From the NCBI GenBank assembly GCA_913048385.1, contig CAJWVZ010000013.1, forward strand, positions 1-64,000: DNA of 64,000 nucleotides, given 5' to 3'. The notes beneath the pieces were generated by a model, which was not told the DNA's origin, ran no database searches, and saw nothing but the letters and a program-made list of their open reading frames with translations. Position 1 is the stretch's first letter. Every line of letters begins with the position of its first letter. The position numbers and the translations under genes were made by a program. This document shows, in pieces, positions 50,072 through 61,556 of the stretch. This DNA comes from an uncultured Gammaproteobacteria bacterium (GTDB lineage: Bacteria > Pseudomonadota > Gammaproteobacteria > Pseudomonadales > Pseudohongiellaceae).

Positions 50072-51394
50072 ATGCAGGTGTCTGTTGAAGTAGGAAAGGG
50101 TTTGGAGAGAAAGATGACCGTGGTTGTTCCAGCTGAAAAAGTGGACTCTGCTGTTGAAGAGCGTTTAGTGCAGGCTTCAGGGAATTTGAAACTTAACGGT
50201 TTTCGGAAGGGTAAAATTCCCTTCAAAGTTGTCAAAGATAAAATTGGAAAAAGCGTTCGCCATGAAGTCGTTGGTGAAATGATAAGCAGATCTTACTTTG
50301 AAGCCATCGGCGAGGAACAACTTAATCCGGCTGGAGAGCCACATATAGAACCGAAGGACATTGAATCCATTGGTGATCTTGAATTTGTTGCGACCTTCGA
50401 GGTTTACCCGGAAATTAAGCTTCCTGATTTCAAAAAGGTTGAAGTCACTAGAATGGGGGCTAGTGTGGAAGATTCTGATATCGATGAAATGATAGAGACC
50501 CTTCGCCAGCAACGTCAAACCTGGGCTATCACCGCCAGAAAGGCTAGGGTTAAGGATATGGTTAATATTTCTTTTTCTGGTTCTTTGGACGGTCAAGAAT
50601 TTCAGGGAGGGAGCGGTGAAAATGTTAATTTAATACTCGGGTCGGAGCGAATGATTCCTGGTTTTGAAGCGGCTATTGAGGAGAAAGTCGCCAATGATAA
50701 ATTTGTTGTGCCTTTGACTTTTCCATCAGATTACCAAGCCACTGAGCTTGCTGGAAAAGACGTGGAGTTTGAGATAGTTGTTAATTCGGTCAGTGAGCAG
50801 TGTCTTCCAGAGGTGAATGAAGAGTTTTTTAAGGACTTTGGTGTATCAAGCGGGGGACTTGATGCTTTTCGCGAAGAGATTGCGAATAATATGCGTCGCG
50901 AGTTAAAGGCAGCCAGCAGGAATAAACTGAAAGCCCGCATAACCGAAGAAATCGTTAAGATCGTTGATCCAGAGATCCCTGTCGCGCTAGTTGTCGGTGA
51001 GATCGGTCGCCTGAGGTCGCAGGCGGTTGAAAGAATGGGAAAGAATAACAACTTGGATCCATCTATGCTTCCGGACGAACTTTTCAACGAAGAGGCAATC
51101 CGTCGGGTAAAATTAGGCTTGGTTCTGGGTGAAGTTGTTCAAGTGGAGAAACTTAAAGCTGATCCTGCGAAAGTCAGGCAGGCCATTGAAGACCTTGCTG
51201 CAACTTACGAGTCACCAGACGAGGTAATTAATTGGTATTATGGTAATCAGGACCAGCTTGCTAACGTAGAGTCATCAGTTATCGAGGACCAAGTTTTTGA
51301 TTTCATTATCGCAGAGGCGACTGTCACAGATTCAGAGGTGTCGTACCAAGAAATTATAAAGCCTCTAGCCAGAACTGAAGCTTCACAGGAGTGA
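50072..51394 (+). CDS. tig: Trigger factor
   Basis: Trigger factor is the ribosome-bound chaperone and prolyl isomerase. The 440 residues show the ribosome-binding signature GFRKGKIPFKV at about 44-54. The FKBP-type PPIase domain follows (about 150-245, with VNISFSGSLDGQEFQGG and IPGFEAAI). The C-terminal helical arms are Lys/Glu rich. GAGGAAG precedes the ATG. clpP, clpX and lon follow, the conserved proteostasis cluster. Confidence 0.97.
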   Translation: MQVSVEVGKGLERKMTVVVPAEKVDSAVEERLVQASGNLKLNGFRKGKIPFKVVKDKIGKSVRHEVVGEMISRSYFEAIGEEQLNPAGEPHIEPKDIESIGDLEFVATFEVYPEIKLPDFKKVEVTRMGASVEDSDIDEMIETLRQQRQTWAITARKARVKDMVNISFSGSLDGQEFQGGSGENVNLILGSERMIPGFEAAIEEKVANDKFVVPLTFPSDYQATELAGKDVEFEIVVNSVSEQCLPEVNEEFFKDFGVSSGGLDAFREEIANNMRRELKAASRNKLKARITEEIVKIVDPEIPVALVVGEIGRLRSQAVERMGKNNNLDPSMLPDELFNEEAIRRVKLGLVLGEVVQVEKLKADPAKVRQAIEDLAATYESPDEVINWYYGNQDQLANVESSVIEDQVFDFIIAEATVTDSEVSYQEIIKPLARTEASQE

Positions 51395-51440
51395 ACCTCA
51401 TTTAATGTTTATTTTTGAAAAATCATAAGGATATTTCGAT

Positions 51441-52070
51441 ATGAAAGATTTTTTGGGAGTGCAGTCGGCTTTGATACCCATGGTAGTGGAGCAAACCGCG
51501 AGAGGCGAGCGCTCATATGATATATATTCTAGGCTTCTGAAAGATCGGGTTATTTTTCTCACAGGTCCAGTTGAGGATCATATGGCCAATTTAGTTGTGG
51601 CTCAACTGTTGTTTCTTGAATCGGAAAACCCAGACAAAGACATACACTTATACATTAACTCGCCCGGTGGATCAGTCTCTGCAGGTCTCTCCATCTATGA
51701 CACTATGGAATTCATTCGTCCAGACGTCAGCACGATGTGTATCGGACAGGCAGCTAGTATGGGAGCGTTTCTCTTAAATGGTGGGGCTAAAGGAAAGCGA
51801 ATGGCGCTACCGCATTCTCGGATGATGATTCACCAGCCGAGTGGAGGCGCACAAGGACAGGCTTCAGATATCGAGATACAAGCTAATGAAATCATAAAGA
51901 TACGCAAGAAACTTAATGCTTTAATGGCAATCAACACCGGTCAGACTGAGGCGGCTATTGCGAAAGATACTGAGAGAGATAACTTCATGAGTGCTGAGGA
52001 GGCGCTCAGTTACGGATTGATTGATAAAGTTATAGAGCGACGGGTAGATACTAACAGTGGTGATGTGTGA
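51441..52070 (+). CDS. clpP: ATP-dependent Clp protease proteolytic subunit
   Basis: ClpP is the tetradecameric serine peptidase. The 209-residue protein has the catalytic triad Ser106 ([11 protein letters not shown]), His131 (MMIHQPSGG) and Asp180 (ERDNFMS). The [19 protein letters not shown] motif forms the handle and oxyanion region. A short N-terminal propeptide is present as in E. coli. It lies between tig and its ATPase partner clpX. Confidence 0.98.
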   Translation: MKDFLGVQSALIPMVVEQTARGERSYDIYSRLLKDRVIFLTGPVEDHMANLVVAQLLFLESENPDKDIHLYINSPGGSVSAGLSIYDTMEFIRPDVSTMCIGQAASMGAFLLNGGAKGKRMALPHSRMMIHQPSGGAQGQASDIEIQANEIIKIRKKLNALMAINTGQTEAAIAKDTERDNFMSAEEALSYGLIDKVIERRVDTNSGDV

Positions 52071-52110
52071 TTTTTTTCTTCTAATTAATTAGTAGGAGCA
52101 TTTATTTAAA

Positions 52111-53397
52111 ATGTCAAAGGACGAAAGCGGCACAGAGGAAGGAGCAAAGCTCTTATATTGTTCTTTTTGTGGCAAAAGCCAACACGAGGTCCGAAAATTA
52201 ATCGCTGGTCCGTCCGTCTTCGTGTGTGACGAATGCGTTGACTTATGTAACGACATTATAAGGGAAGAAACACAAGAAGACCCTGCCGAGGGGCCCATTC
52301 GAAGGTTGCCAAACCCTGAAGAGATAAAAGAAACTCTTGACGAATACGTCATTGGGCAAGAAAGCGCAAAAAAAGTTTTGGCGGTTGCAGTTTACAATCA
52401 TTACAAGCGGTTAAACTATGGAGCAAAAAAGGGTGAGGTAGAGCTAGGCAAGAGCAATATCTTAATGGTAGGGCCGACCGGCACAGGAAAGACGTTGCTG
52501 GCGGAGACATTGGCTCGCCAGCTTGATGTACCGTTCACAATTGCCGATGCAACAACTCTCACAGAAGCAGGCTATGTTGGCGAAGATGTTGAGAACATCA
52601 TTCAAAAACTGTTGCAGAAATGTGATTACGACGTCGAGAGAGCGGAAGTTGGAATAGTCTACATTGACGAGATAGACAAAATTTCTCGTAAGTCAGATAA
52701 CCCCTCGATTACGAGGGATGTCTCAGGGGAGGGCGTTCAACAGGCGCTTCTTAAACTCATCGAAGGAACTGTTGCATCGGTCCCTCCGCAAGGCGGGAGA
52801 AAACATCCGCAGCAAGAGTTTTTGCAAGTTGATACAGCGAATATTCTTTTCATTTGCGGTGGTGCTTTTGCAGGACTAGATAAAGTTATTAGGGATCGCT
52901 CTGAGAAAAGTGGTATAGGTTTTGGGGCAGACGTTAAGTCTAAATTAAAAGAGGAAGTCGGAGAGACTTTAACCAAAGTGGAGCCTGAGGACTTGGTTAA
53001 ATTTGGATTAATTCCAGAATTTGTCGGACGTTTACCGATGATAGCCACACTTGAAGAGCTGGGCCTGGATGCACTAGTGAGGATTTTGGAGGAGCCGAAA
53101 AATTCATTAACCAAGCAATACGCGAAACTTTTTGAAATGGAGGGTGTTGACATACAGTTCAGGGATGATGCGTTGCTCGCCGTGGCCAAAAAGGCAAAAG
53201 AAAGAAAAACAGGGGCCAGAGGATTGAGATCGATCACGGAATCCGTGCTATTGGACTCGATGTATAGGATTCCATCAATGGATAACGTTAGCAAGGTTAT
53301 TATTGATGCCGCAGTAATAGACGGGCACTCGGAACCGTTGCTTATGTTTGAAACTCCGGAGCAGCTCGAGGGTTCTGTTGTAGAAGAACAGAGGTAG
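52111..53397 (+). CDS. clpX: Clp protease ATP-binding subunit ClpX
   Basis: ClpX unfolds substrates for ClpP. The 428-residue AAA+ protein has an N-terminal zinc finger (Cys17, 20, 39, 42). Walker A is [12 protein letters not shown], Walker [11 protein letters not shown], and the pore loop GYVGED. The [11 protein letters not shown] sensor region follows. The [20 protein letters not shown] stretch is characteristic. It lies 41 bp after clpP. Confidence 0.98.
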   Translation: MSKDESGTEEGAKLLYCSFCGKSQHEVRKLIAGPSVFVCDECVDLCNDIIREETQEDPAEGPIRRLPNPEEIKETLDEYVIGQESAKKVLAVAVYNHYKRLNYGAKKGEVELGKSNILMVGPTGTGKTLLAETLARQLDVPFTIADATTLTEAGYVGEDVENIIQKLLQKCDYDVERAEVGIVYIDEIDKISRKSDNPSITRDVSGEGVQQALLKLIEGTVASVPPQGGRKHPQQEFLQVDTANILFICGGAFAGLDKVIRDRSEKSGIGFGADVKSKLKEEVGETLTKVEPEDLVKFGLIPEFVGRLPMIATLEELGLDALVRILEEPKNSLTKQYAKLFEMEGVDIQFRDDALLAVAKKAKERKTGARGLRSITESVLLDSMYRIPSMDNVSKVIIDAAVIDGHSEPLLMFETPEQLEGSVVEEQR

Positions 53398-53464
53398 GTT
53401 AGCAGCAGGCCGCAGTTTTTGTTTGGAGGAATTGGAATTCTTTCTGTTTGCGAACAGTTACCTG

Positions 53465-53494
53465 TTGAAAATAACAATTTAGCCTTTATATATT
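53465..53494 (+). promoter_or_regulatory. Sigma-70 promoter for lon
   Basis: TTGAAA at 53465-53470 and TATATT at 53489-53494 are separated by 18 bp, about 55 bp before the lon ATG. No clear heat-shock (sigma-32) promoter was recognised nearby. A small hairpin CTGTT/AACAG lies just upstream, after clpX. Confidence 0.55.
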
Positions 53495-53547
53495 CTTTTT
53501 GTGCGCAAAAATTACAACTCTAATGTCAGTCTAGGATAAAAGTATTT

Positions 53548-55986
53548 ATGAGTGAATCAAAAGATTTTGATACGAACTCAAGTATGCAAACGCTTCCACT
53601 GTTGCCTCTGAGGGACGTTGTGGTTTACCCACAGATAGTTCAGCCTTTGTTTGTTGGGCGAGATAAGTCAATCAAGGCGCTTGAACATGCGATGTCGAAA
53701 GATAAGAAGGTGGTGCTGGTTGCGCAGAAAAACCCCACGGACGATGAACCGAACGCATCAGATTTATATCGGATCGGTACGGTGGCCTCTATTTTGCAAC
53801 TTATACGACTGCCCGATGGTACAGTGAAGGTTTTAGTTGAGGGTATATCCCGTGCGGAGATTGCTTCAATCAACTATTCCGAGGAATATTTTGATGCCCA
53901 GGCTGAAGAATTAAAACCGTCTGCTATGCCAAAAAAAGAGTCAGATTTACTGATCCGATCTTTACTTTCTCAGTTCGACCAGTTTGTTCAGCTTAGCAAG
54001 AAGATTCCCCCAGAGGTTATTACATCGATATCAAGCATTGATGAACCAGGCCGGCTTGTTGATACCATTGCATCTCACATGTCACTGCCACTAGAAGAGA
54101 AACAAAATCTCCTAGAGCTTGCAAAGCTCAAATCCAGAGTAGAGCACCTCATGGCCTTAATCGAGGCTGAAATAGACCTCTTCCAAGTTGAAAAACGAAT
54201 TCGAGGAAGAGTAAAAAAACAAATGGAGAAGAGTCAGCGGGAGTACTACCTTAATGAGCAAATGAAAGCGATACAGAAGGAGATGGGCGACTTGGATGAT
54301 GCGCCTAACGAGCTTGAAGAAATAAAAGCAAATATCGAAAAAGCGGGAATGACAAAAGAGGCGAAAACAAAAGCCGATAATGAGCTTGGTAAATTACGTC
54401 AAATGTCGCCCATGTCGTCAGAAGCATCAGTTGTTAGAACATATTTGGATTGGATGACCAGCATTCCCTGGAAGAAACGCAGTAAGGTTCGGCTTGACCT
54501 TCAGAAAGCTGAAGAAATCTTGGAAGCAGACCATTACGGTCTTGCCGACGTCAAAGAACGAGTTCTGGAATATCTTGCAGTTCAACAGCGAGTTAAGAAA
54601 CTTAAGGGACCAATTTTGTGTTTAGTGGGTCCGCCTGGAGTTGGGAAAACGTCGCTAGGCGAGTCGATTGCTCGCGCAACAAACCGAAAATTCGTAAGAA
54701 TGGCCCTCGGAGGCGTCCGTGACGAGGCAGAGATCCGAGGGCATCGTAGAACTTATATTGGATCGCTTCCTGGGAAGTTAATTCAAAAGCTGTCAAAGGT
54801 CGGTGTAAAAAACCCGCTGTTTCTCTTGGATGAAATTGACAAAATGGGTATGGACTACAGAGGAGACCCGGCCTCGGCTTTGTTGGAAGTCTTAGATCCT
54901 GAGCAGAATAGTAGCTTTAATGATCATTATTTAGAGGTTGACTATGACCTGTCTGAAGTTATGTTCGTTTGCACATCAAACAGTATGAACATCCCTGAGG
55001 CGTTACTCGATAGGATGGAAGTGATTAGGATACCCGGATATACAGAGGATGAAAAATTAAATATTGCTCAAAAATACCTGGTACCCAAGCAGATAAAAAA
55101 TAACGGTCTCGGTAGTAGCGAACTTGAAATCGGTGAAGCTTCGATTAAGGACTTAGTGCGTTATTACACACGCGAAGCGGGGGTTCGCGGCCTAGAAAGA
55201 GAGATCGCGAAAATCTGTCGAAAAGTTGTGAAGTCGAATGTTTTGGCTCCAAAGAAAAAGTCCGTGAAGTTATCGACAAAAACGTTATCAGATTTTGCAG
55301 GGGTTCGAAAATTTGATTATGGAAAAGCTGAGGAAGAGAATCAAATTGGCCAAGTCAACGGTTTAGCGTGGACGCAGGTTGGGGGCGAGTTGCTAACAAT
55401 TGAAGCCATAGCCGTTGAAGGAAAAGGTAAAACAGTTAAAACAGGTAGTTTAGGCGATGTTATGCAAGAGTCAATTCAAGCAGCCCTGACTGTGGTTCGA
55501 AGTCGGTCGCAATCTCTTGGGTTGAGTGAAAACTTTTATGAGGAAAATGACATACATATCCATGTTCCAGAGGGTGCAACTCCAAAAGATGGGCCAAGTG
55601 CAGGTGTAGGAATGTGCACGGCTATTGTCTCTGTGCTCACTGAAATTCCCGTGCGTGCCGACGTAGCGATGACCGGTGAGATAACTCTGCGTGGTCAAGT
55701 TTTAAAGATAGGCGGATTAAAAGAAAAGTTGCTCGCTGCACATCGTGGGCAAATAAAACGTGTTGTAATTCCAGCCGACAACGAGCGTGACCTAGTCGAC
55801 ATTCCAGAAAACATAAAATCGGATCTTGAGATAGTTCCTGTTCGTTGGATTGATGAGGTTTTAGCGCAGGCCCTTCAGTCACTGCCTTCCCCTAGGCCCA
55901 AATCCGGTTCAGGGCAGACGAAAAGCAGAAGCACGAAAAAAAGCAGTGCGCGTAAAAGTAAGCAAGATGTTGTAAACACACACTGA
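53548..55986 (+). CDS. lon: ATP-dependent protease Lon
   Basis: Lon degrades misfolded and regulatory proteins. The 812-residue protein has the N-terminal substrate domain starting [20 protein letters not shown]. The AAA+ module has [15 protein letters not shown] and [10 protein letters not shown]. The catalytic dyad is Ser684 in DGPSAG and Lys727 in GGLKEK. The C-terminus ends in a basic Ser/Lys-rich tail longer than that of E. coli Lon. It has its own promoter and is followed by hupB. Confidence 0.98.
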   Translation: MSESKDFDTNSSMQTLPLLPLRDVVVYPQIVQPLFVGRDKSIKALEHAMSKDKKVVLVAQKNPTDDEPNASDLYRIGTVASILQLIRLPDGTVKVLVEGISRAEIASINYSEEYFDAQAEELKPSAMPKKESDLLIRSLLSQFDQFVQLSKKIPPEVITSISSIDEPGRLVDTIASHMSLPLEEKQNLLELAKLKSRVEHLMALIEAEIDLFQVEKRIRGRVKKQMEKSQREYYLNEQMKAIQKEMGDLDDAPNELEEIKANIEKAGMTKEAKTKADNELGKLRQMSPMSSEASVVRTYLDWMTSIPWKKRSKVRLDLQKAEEILEADHYGLADVKERVLEYLAVQQRVKKLKGPILCLVGPPGVGKTSLGESIARATNRKFVRMALGGVRDEAEIRGHRRTYIGSLPGKLIQKLSKVGVKNPLFLLDEIDKMGMDYRGDPASALLEVLDPEQNSSFNDHYLEVDYDLSEVMFVCTSNSMNIPEALLDRMEVIRIPGYTEDEKLNIAQKYLVPKQIKNNGLGSSELEIGEASIKDLVRYYTREAGVRGLEREIAKICRKVVKSNVLAPKKKSVKLSTKTLSDFAGVRKFDYGKAEEENQIGQVNGLAWTQVGGELLTIEAIAVEGKGKTVKTGSLGDVMQESIQAALTVVRSRSQSLGLSENFYEENDIHIHVPEGATPKDGPSAGVGMCTAIVSVLTEIPVRADVAMTGEITLRGQVLKIGGLKEKLLAAHRGQIKRVVIPADNERDLVDIPENIKSDLEIVPVRWIDEVLAQALQSLPSPRPKSGSGQTKSRSTKKSSARKSKQDVVNTH

Positions 55987-56002
55987 AGCAGGTTTGTTTC
56001 GG

Positions 56003-56032
56003 TTGACATAGGTTTTACGCGCTTGGTATAAA
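56003..56032 (+). promoter_or_regulatory. Sigma-70 promoter for hupB
   Basis: TTGACA at 56003-56008 and TATAAA at 56027-56032 with an 18-bp spacer form a near-consensus promoter. The -10 box is about 75 bp upstream of the hupB start, which allows an untranslated leader. Confidence 0.75.
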
Positions 56033-56106
56033 GGTCTGACACGTGCGACTAGCTATCATTTTGTATATTTAGATTTCAATAAAACCAACCAACAAAGGGA
56101 TATAAT

Positions 56107-56382
56107 GTGAATAAATCAGAACTTATCGACGCAGTAGCGGAAAGCACAGAGCTGTCCAAGGCAGATTCGGGTAGAGCAATTGATGCGGTTATTGATGCCA
56201 TCACCAATTCGTTAAAGAAAGAGGAGTCTGTTGTTTTAGTTGGTTTCGGAACATTTCAGACAAAGAATAGGGCTGCAAGGACTGGTCGCAACCCACAAAC
56301 GGGCGCTGCAATTCAGATAAAGGCGGCACGCGTGCCAAGTTTTAAAGCTGGTAAAGCCCTAAAAGATTCGGTGAATTCTTAA
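56107..56382 (+). CDS. hupB: DNA-binding protein HU-beta
   Basis: The 91-residue histone-like protein starts [12 protein letters not shown]. It has [20 protein letters not shown] as the DNA-binding arm and ends with [12 protein letters not shown]. The start codon is GTG at 56107, since the ATG two bases earlier runs straight into a stop. It has its own strong promoter and terminator, so it is a single-gene unit between lon and ppiD. Confidence 0.97.
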   Translation: MNKSELIDAVAESTELSKADSGRAIDAVIDAITNSLKKEESVVLVGFGTFQTKNRAARTGRNPQTGAAIQIKAARVPSFKAGKALKDSVNS

Positions 56383-56484
56383 TCTGATTAAGTAACTGAC
56401 TGAATTACGGCGCTTCTCCAGCTTAATTTAGGTTAAGCGTCGTCGGTAATATTAATTAGCCATCGGTATATTTATCGTTGTCGC

Positions 56485-56515
56485 AAAGGCGCATCTAGGG
56501 TGCGCCTTTTTACTT
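56485..56515 (+). terminator. Rho-independent terminator downstream of hupB
   Basis: AAAGGCGCA at 56485-56493 pairs perfectly with TGCGCCTTT at 56501-56509 across a 7-nt loop, and a T-rich stretch follows. It lies 100 bp after the hupB stop and 60 bp before ppiD. Confidence 0.9.
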
Positions 56516-56574
56516 TTTACAGTAACGGTCTTTTTTAAAATAGCTGCCTAACGTGCGGCCGGAGCAGAGAATAA

Positions 56575-58473
56575 ATGTTACAGGATATACGAGATAATTC
56601 TCAGGGAGTTATTGCGAAGGTCATAATAGGATTGATTGTTGCTATTTTTGTTCTTTTTGGGGCCGAATCAATTATTGGAGGCTTTGTTGCTGCGCCTTCG
56701 GTTGGCACAGTTAATGGCGAGGAAATCACCGAGGCTCAGCTCCAAATAGAGATGCAGACTCTTCTTGGTTCATTAGGTGTCGGGGCAGAAAATCTGGATC
56801 AGAGTTTAGTTGAGCAGCTTGCGATAAATCAATTGGTCGAAGAAGCATTATTGCGCCAGTCGACCTCCCGGCTAGGTTTGTCTGTATCAGAGGCTCGCGT
56901 TGATGAGGCGTTGATTACTAATGCTAGCTTTCAGATAAATGGTGTTTTTGATCCGGAGTTTGCCGTGAGAACTATGAATACTCAAGGATTTAGTGTGGCC
57001 TCATACAGGGAGGCATTAAGAGAGAGAATGCTACTGGGTCAGTTGGTTAACGCGCTTTCTTCTTCGAACTTCGTCACAGAGAGTGAACTGTCTAATCTTG
57101 CCTCCTTGAATTTACAATCGCGTGATTTCCGGTACCTGAGTATTCCGCCGGGGGCTCGGACCTTGTCGGAGGCGATTACGGATCAGGAGATAAGCGACTA
57201 CTACCAAGCAAATGAATCACAGTTTATAGCTGCTGAAACTGTTGAAGTCGATTACGTTCTGCTGGATCGTTCAGCATTAATGAATGAAGTTAGCGTAGAG
57301 CAATCTTTAATTGAAGATCAATATGAAGAAGAAAAAGCAGCTTTTGAAGGAAGTGCGGAGCGTCGAGCGGCACATATTCTTTTTGAGACAAACAATCTGA
57401 TGGATGAATCTCAAGCACTCAAAGAAGCATCGGCGGCGTTGGATCGTTTGGAAGCGGGAGAATTATTTTCGGATTTAGCTCTTGAACTTTCTTCTGATGT
57501 CGTTTCGGCTCAAGACGGGGGTGATATTGGTTACTCAGGTGGGGATTCATTTCCCGAAGAGATAGAGTTGGCTCTCACTGAGCTCGAAGTTGACGAGGTT
57601 TCGTCTCCCGTTGTTACCGACTTTGGTGTTCATGTGGTGAAGCTTACTGAAGACAATACTAGAGTGTTTTCGCCTTTAGAGGAGGTCGAAAGTCGCATTG
57701 AGCGAGATCTCAAGTCGGGTGAGGTTGCTAGGTTGTACTCGGCTCGTTTAGCCGAATTGTCAAATCTTGCTTTTGAAGTTGGTGATCTGGCTGATCTCGC
57801 GGAGCAGTTGGATTTAGCTGTAATGACAAGCGAACGCATCGGAAGGCAGGGAGGGATCGGATTGTTTAGCAATCGCTCTGTCATTGATGCAATGTTTACA
57901 GATGAGGTCTTGCTTGATGGAAATATAAGCGACGTCATAGAGGTCAGCGAATCCCAATCAGTTGTTTTGGTTCTGAAACGATATAATAGCGAACAAGTTC
58001 GGCCTCTTGATGCCGTGGAACCCCAAATTGCTGTTTCGATTCGGTCCGAAATGGAGAGAGAAGCGGTTTTCAGTATTGGTTCTGATATCTTAGATCTTCT
58101 AGAAACGGGAGCAGATGCCTCTGAAATAATCTCTGAAAATGATCTTGAGTGGCGTGATGAGTCAAATGTAGAAAGACGTTCCTCGTCGGTGAACGCCGAG
58201 ATCTTGACGGCTGTTTTTCAACTGCCGCGGCCCCGCATGGATGAAACAGTTAGAACCGAGTTGGTTCTCAGTAACGGTGCCTTTGTCATCGCCGAGTTGT
58301 CTGTGGTTAATGATGGACAATATGAAGATATGGCTCAAGAAGAGAGAGTCGCTATGCGCGAGAATCTGAACACTGATTTTGGTAGCAACGAATTTCGCTT
58401 TTATCTAGATTTTCTTCGAGAATCAGGCGATTTAAATTTGCCGAGCTTGGAATCTAACTTTCAGCTGAACTGA
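56575..58473 (+). CDS. ppiD: Periplasmic chaperone PpiD (SurA-N and rotamase domains)
   Basis: PpiD is a membrane-anchored periplasmic folding factor. The 632-residue protein has a short cytoplasmic start (MLQDIRDNSQGVIAKVI) and one membrane span (about 16-36). A SurA-N-like chaperone domain and one parvulin domain follow (about 260-370, with RRAAHILFET and DGGDIGYSGGDSFPEE). A long C-terminal region follows. Position after hupB is conserved in gammaproteobacteria. The composition is strikingly acidic. Confidence 0.95.
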   Translation: MLQDIRDNSQGVIAKVIIGLIVAIFVLFGAESIIGGFVAAPSVGTVNGEEITEAQLQIEMQTLLGSLGVGAENLDQSLVEQLAINQLVEEALLRQSTSRLGLSVSEARVDEALITNASFQINGVFDPEFAVRTMNTQGFSVASYREALRERMLLGQLVNALSSSNFVTESELSNLASLNLQSRDFRYLSIPPGARTLSEAITDQEISDYYQANESQFIAAETVEVDYVLLDRSALMNEVSVEQSLIEDQYEEEKAAFEGSAERRAAHILFETNNLMDESQALKEASAALDRLEAGELFSDLALELSSDVVSAQDGGDIGYSGGDSFPEEIELALTELEVDEVSSPVVTDFGVHVVKLTEDNTRVFSPLEEVESRIERDLKSGEVARLYSARLAELSNLAFEVGDLADLAEQLDLAVMTSERIGRQGGIGLFSNRSVIDAMFTDEVLLDGNISDVIEVSESQSVVLVLKRYNSEQVRPLDAVEPQIAVSIRSEMEREAVFSIGSDILDLLETGADASEIISENDLEWRDESNVERRSSSVNAEILTAVFQLPRPRMDETVRTELVLSNGAFVIAELSVVNDGQYEDMAQEERVAMRENLNTDFGSNEFRFYLDFLRESGDLNLPSLESNFQLN

Positions 58474-58521
58474 ATTTGAGGACAGTCGTTTTAGCTTCCC
58501 AATAGCAGAATCGAAACGGCC

Positions 58522-59322
58522 TCAACTAGGTAACTTGTTTAGGCTACCCATTGCAGTAGTGTTAAAACCACCATCAACGTATAAAATTTCTCCACTGATC
58601 CCAGAAGCGAGGTCAGAACAGAGAAAGCTTGCCGCATTTCCAACCTCGGTTATGGTTACATTACGACGGAGCGGCGTTTGCTCTGCACTATGCTGGAGCA
58701 TTTTCTTAAAACTCTTCACACCCGCCGAAGCTAAAGTCTTTATAGGTCCGGCTGAAATGGCATTTACTCGGATATTATCTGGACCCATGGAAGAGGCCAT
58801 ATAACGCACGTTAGCCTCCAGACTCGCTTTAGCCAGACCCATCACATTGTAATTTGGGAGGCTCCGTACTGCGCCAAGGTAGCTAAGCGTAAGTACTGAA
58901 GGTTGAACGCTTGATAACAACATGGGTTTTGCGGCTTTTGCAAGTGCGACAAGACTGTATGAGCTTATTTCGTGAGCTCTTAAAAAACCCTCGCGTGTAG
59001 TTACATCGACATAATTTCCGTCAAGCTCATGTGCTGGAGCAAAGGCGAGGCAGTGAACTAATCCGTCTAGGCCATCCCATGATTTCGAAAGCTCTGCGAA
59101 TAAGTCCGTAATTTGGTCGTCGGCTGTTACGTCGCATGGAAATACGAGGTTTGATCCCCAGATTTCAGCCATTTCTGTTACGCGATTTTTAAGTCGGTCC
59201 CCCTGATAAGTAAATGCGAGTTCAGCACCCTCTCTGTGCATAGCTGCAGCTATTCCAGATGCAATCGACAATTTACTTGCCACGCCTAAGATTAGAATGC
59301 GTTTCCCTTTTAAGTACCCCAT
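58522..59322 (-). CDS. fabI: Enoyl-[acyl-carrier-protein] reductase (NADH)
   Basis: FabI completes each cycle of fatty acid elongation. The 266-residue SDR-like protein has [20 protein letters not shown] as the NAD-binding start. The catalytic Tyr and Lys are in [11 protein letters not shown], and the first conserved Tyr is in [20 protein letters not shown] and a C-terminal [10 protein letters not shown] are also seen. It is leftward, downstream of the POT transporter by 34 bp, and convergent with ppiD. Confidence 0.97.
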   Translation of the reverse strand: MGYLKGKRILILGVASKLSIASGIAAAMHREGAELAFTYQGDRLKNRVTEMAEIWGSNLVFPCDVTADDQITDLFAELSKSWDGLDGLVHCLAFAPAHELDGNYVDVTTREGFLRAHEISSYSLVALAKAAKPMLLSSVQPSVLTLSYLGAVRSLPNYNVMGLAKASLEANVRYMASSMGPDNIRVNAISAGPIKTLASAGVKSFKKMLQHSAEQTPLRRNVTITEVGNAASFLCSDLASGISGEILYVDGGFNTTAMGSLNKLPS

Positions 59323-59356
59323 GGTTTGGCTCCAATAACTGTGTAGTCTGCGCTGA

Positions 59357-60913
59357 TTATATTGATTCGTGCATAAATTTTTTGATTAGAGGGGTTATTA
59401 TAAGCGCAAAAATGCCAATAGCGAGGCTGTAAAAGCCTGCAGCCATATATACTTCGATGTAGCTTTGCAGAGCGATCTCAGGATCAATGGGTGAACCTTC
59501 GATGTTGCCCGAACCGGTCAACCCAGCAATCATTCCGGATACATAATTGCCAGCTGCTGACGCTAAAAACCAACACCCCATCATCATCCCAACGACACTT
59601 GGTGTTGACAGCCGTGAGGTCATTGAAAGTCCTACAGGCGATATACAAAGTTCACCAGTCGTATGTAACAGGTACATCAAAATAAGCCAGATAAGCGCTA
59701 CTTTAGCTGGATCGGCAGCAAGTGAGGCCCCATAAACTAATAGTAAAAATCCAATTCCTAGTTGTATGAGTGCGAGCGCAAATTTTGCAGGCGTGCTTGG
59801 CTCCCATCCTTTTTTAGCAAGTGCAACCCACGCGACGTTAAAAAGTGGAGCGAGGAGTATTATAAAAAAAGCATTGACTGACTGAAAGGCCGCGGCTGGA
59901 ATTTCAAGCCCCAAAATAACTCTATCAAAGTTACGGTCAGTCATTAAGCTGAGCGAACTGGCTGTCTGCTCAAATAGTGCCCAAAAAATTATTTGATAGC
60001 TCATTAGAAACAGGCAGACCAGCATTCTGTCACGGTCACGAGGCTCACACTTGGTCAATGAGTAGGTCACGATGATAGCAGTAGCAAGCAGTAGGGAGGC
60101 GCTTAACAACCCGCCAACAAGAGATGGCATTTGCATTAGTTGGTAACACGTTAAGATCCCGCAGCCAATAAGTAGGTAGATTATTATTTCTAAATTGATG
60201 AAGGGAAGTATATTTTGCCTCAGGGCTTGCGGATTCTTTGGTGCTGCTGCTTGCCCAAATAAGTTTTTACCGTAGAGGAACACGGCGAGTCCAAATAACA
60301 TGCCGATGCCGGCAGCACCAAAGCCATAAGAGAATCCCTTGTATTGCAATAAAAACCCACAGACTAAAGCGCCTAGAAAGCTGCCTGCGTTAATGCCCAT
60401 GTAAAAAAGGGTGAAAGCGCCATCCCTTCGGACGTCATTTTGGGAATACAGTGATCCAACAAGCGTCGATATGTTCCCTTTTAAAAACCCCACCCCCATA
60501 ATGATAAAGGCAAGAGAAAGATAGAAAATTTGCAAGTAAAGCTCGTCACGCTCAACTATGATGGATCCATCTAGCGAGCTACTCGAAGCAGCATTACCCT
60601 CGATTGCCATTCCGAGGTGTCCGACTGCTAGCAAGACTCCACCAACGACAACTGATTTTGTGGCACCAAGATATCGGTCAGATATAATGCCTCCAATTAC
60701 AGGTGTGATGTAGACAAGGGATATATAGCTACCAAAAATGCCTGCGGCTATTTGGTCTGAAAACAGAAAGTGTTGAGTAAGATAAAATATTAGAAGTGCC
60801 CGCATTCCGTAGTAGCTGAAGCGCTCCCACATCTCTGTGAGGAAACAGATAACTAAAGCCTTGGGGTGGCCAAAAAAGGAAGTATCCTTGCTGAGGGAAA
60901 GGCTTGACTCCAT
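59357..60913 (-). CDS. Proton-dependent oligopeptide (POT/PTR2) transporter
   Basis: This 518-residue membrane protein has about 12-14 transmembrane segments. The POT signature [13 protein letters not shown] in the first helix includes the ExxER pattern, and a second signature is [12 protein letters not shown]. The family imports di- and tripeptides with protons. The gene is divergent from rnhA and upstream of fabI on the same strand. Substrate range cannot be read from sequence. Confidence 0.92.
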   Translation of the reverse strand: MESSLSLSKDTSFFGHPKALVICFLTEMWERFSYYGMRALLIFYLTQHFLFSDQIAAGIFGSYISLVYITPVIGGIISDRYLGATKSVVVGGVLLAVGHLGMAIEGNAASSSSLDGSIIVERDELYLQIFYLSLAFIIMGVGFLKGNISTLVGSLYSQNDVRRDGAFTLFYMGINAGSFLGALVCGFLLQYKGFSYGFGAAGIGMLFGLAVFLYGKNLFGQAAAPKNPQALRQNILPFINLEIIIYLLIGCGILTCYQLMQMPSLVGGLLSASLLLATAIIVTYSLTKCEPRDRDRMLVCLFLMSYQIIFWALFEQTASSLSLMTDRNFDRVILGLEIPAAAFQSVNAFFIILLAPLFNVAWVALAKKGWEPSTPAKFALALIQLGIGFLLLVYGASLAADPAKVALIWLILMYLLHTTGELCISPVGLSMTSRLSTPSVVGMMMGCWFLASAAGNYVSGMIAGLTGSGNIEGSPIDPEIALQSYIEVYMAAGFYSLAIGIFALIITPLIKKFMHESI

Positions 60914-61087
60914 AATACCTGTGCTCTCCTTAATTGTTTTACCTACGTCGGGAAGTTTACCTGATATCCTTTTTGGGTTCTTGTTAAAATCTGTACATCG
61001 TCTATTGCGAGGGATAGAAAGGATAATCGATTAAATTCTGCTAGGTAAGTTACAATATCCAATGGAAATTCAGCAGTTGGGAGTACA

Positions 61088-61528
61088 ATGAAGGAAACTG
61101 TCGAAATCTTTACCGATGGCGCTTGTCGAGGTAACCCAGGAAAGGGGGGCTGGGGTGCGCTTCTTAAATATGGGAAAAAGGAAAAAACTCTTCACGGGGG
61201 GGAGAGTAATACGACGAATAATCGCATGGAGTTGATGGCGGTAATAATGGCGCTTGAGGCGGTCAACGAGTCATATAATATTGTCCTTACGACGGATTCA
61301 AAATATGTACTCCAAGGTGCGACCGAATGGCTTTCTGGTTGGAAGCAACGCGGTTGGAAAACTGCTGCAAAAAAACCTGTATTGAACATAGGCCTCTGGC
61401 AGCGCTTAGATAAGGCTTTAGAGCCTAGGACCATAGAATGGCATTGGGTGAAAGGACATAGCGGGCACTCGGGAAATGAGAGGGCTGACTCTCTGGCAAA
61501 TTTAGGAATTGATGAGTTGAGTATGTGA
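61088..61528 (+). CDS. rnhA: Ribonuclease HI
   Basis: RNase HI degrades RNA in RNA-DNA hybrids. The 146-residue protein has the four acidic catalytic residues in [26 protein letters not shown] and NERADSLAN, and the basic handle [17 protein letters not shown]. It is followed by dnaQ, 28 bp downstream, a widely conserved pair. Confidence 0.97.
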   Translation: MKETVEIFTDGACRGNPGKGGWGALLKYGKKEKTLHGGESNTTNNRMELMAVIMALEAVNESYNIVLTTDSKYVLQGATEWLSGWKQRGWKTAAKKPVLNIGLWQRLDKALEPRTIEWHWVKGHSGHSGNERADSLANLGIDELSM

Positions 61529-61556
61529 CTATGAATAATAGGATGGATCTTACTCC

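Noticed and set aside
52737-53477. 246-residue antisense ORF opposite clpX
   Set aside because: Serine- and threonine-rich shadow of a strongly conserved gene, with no domain and no start signal.
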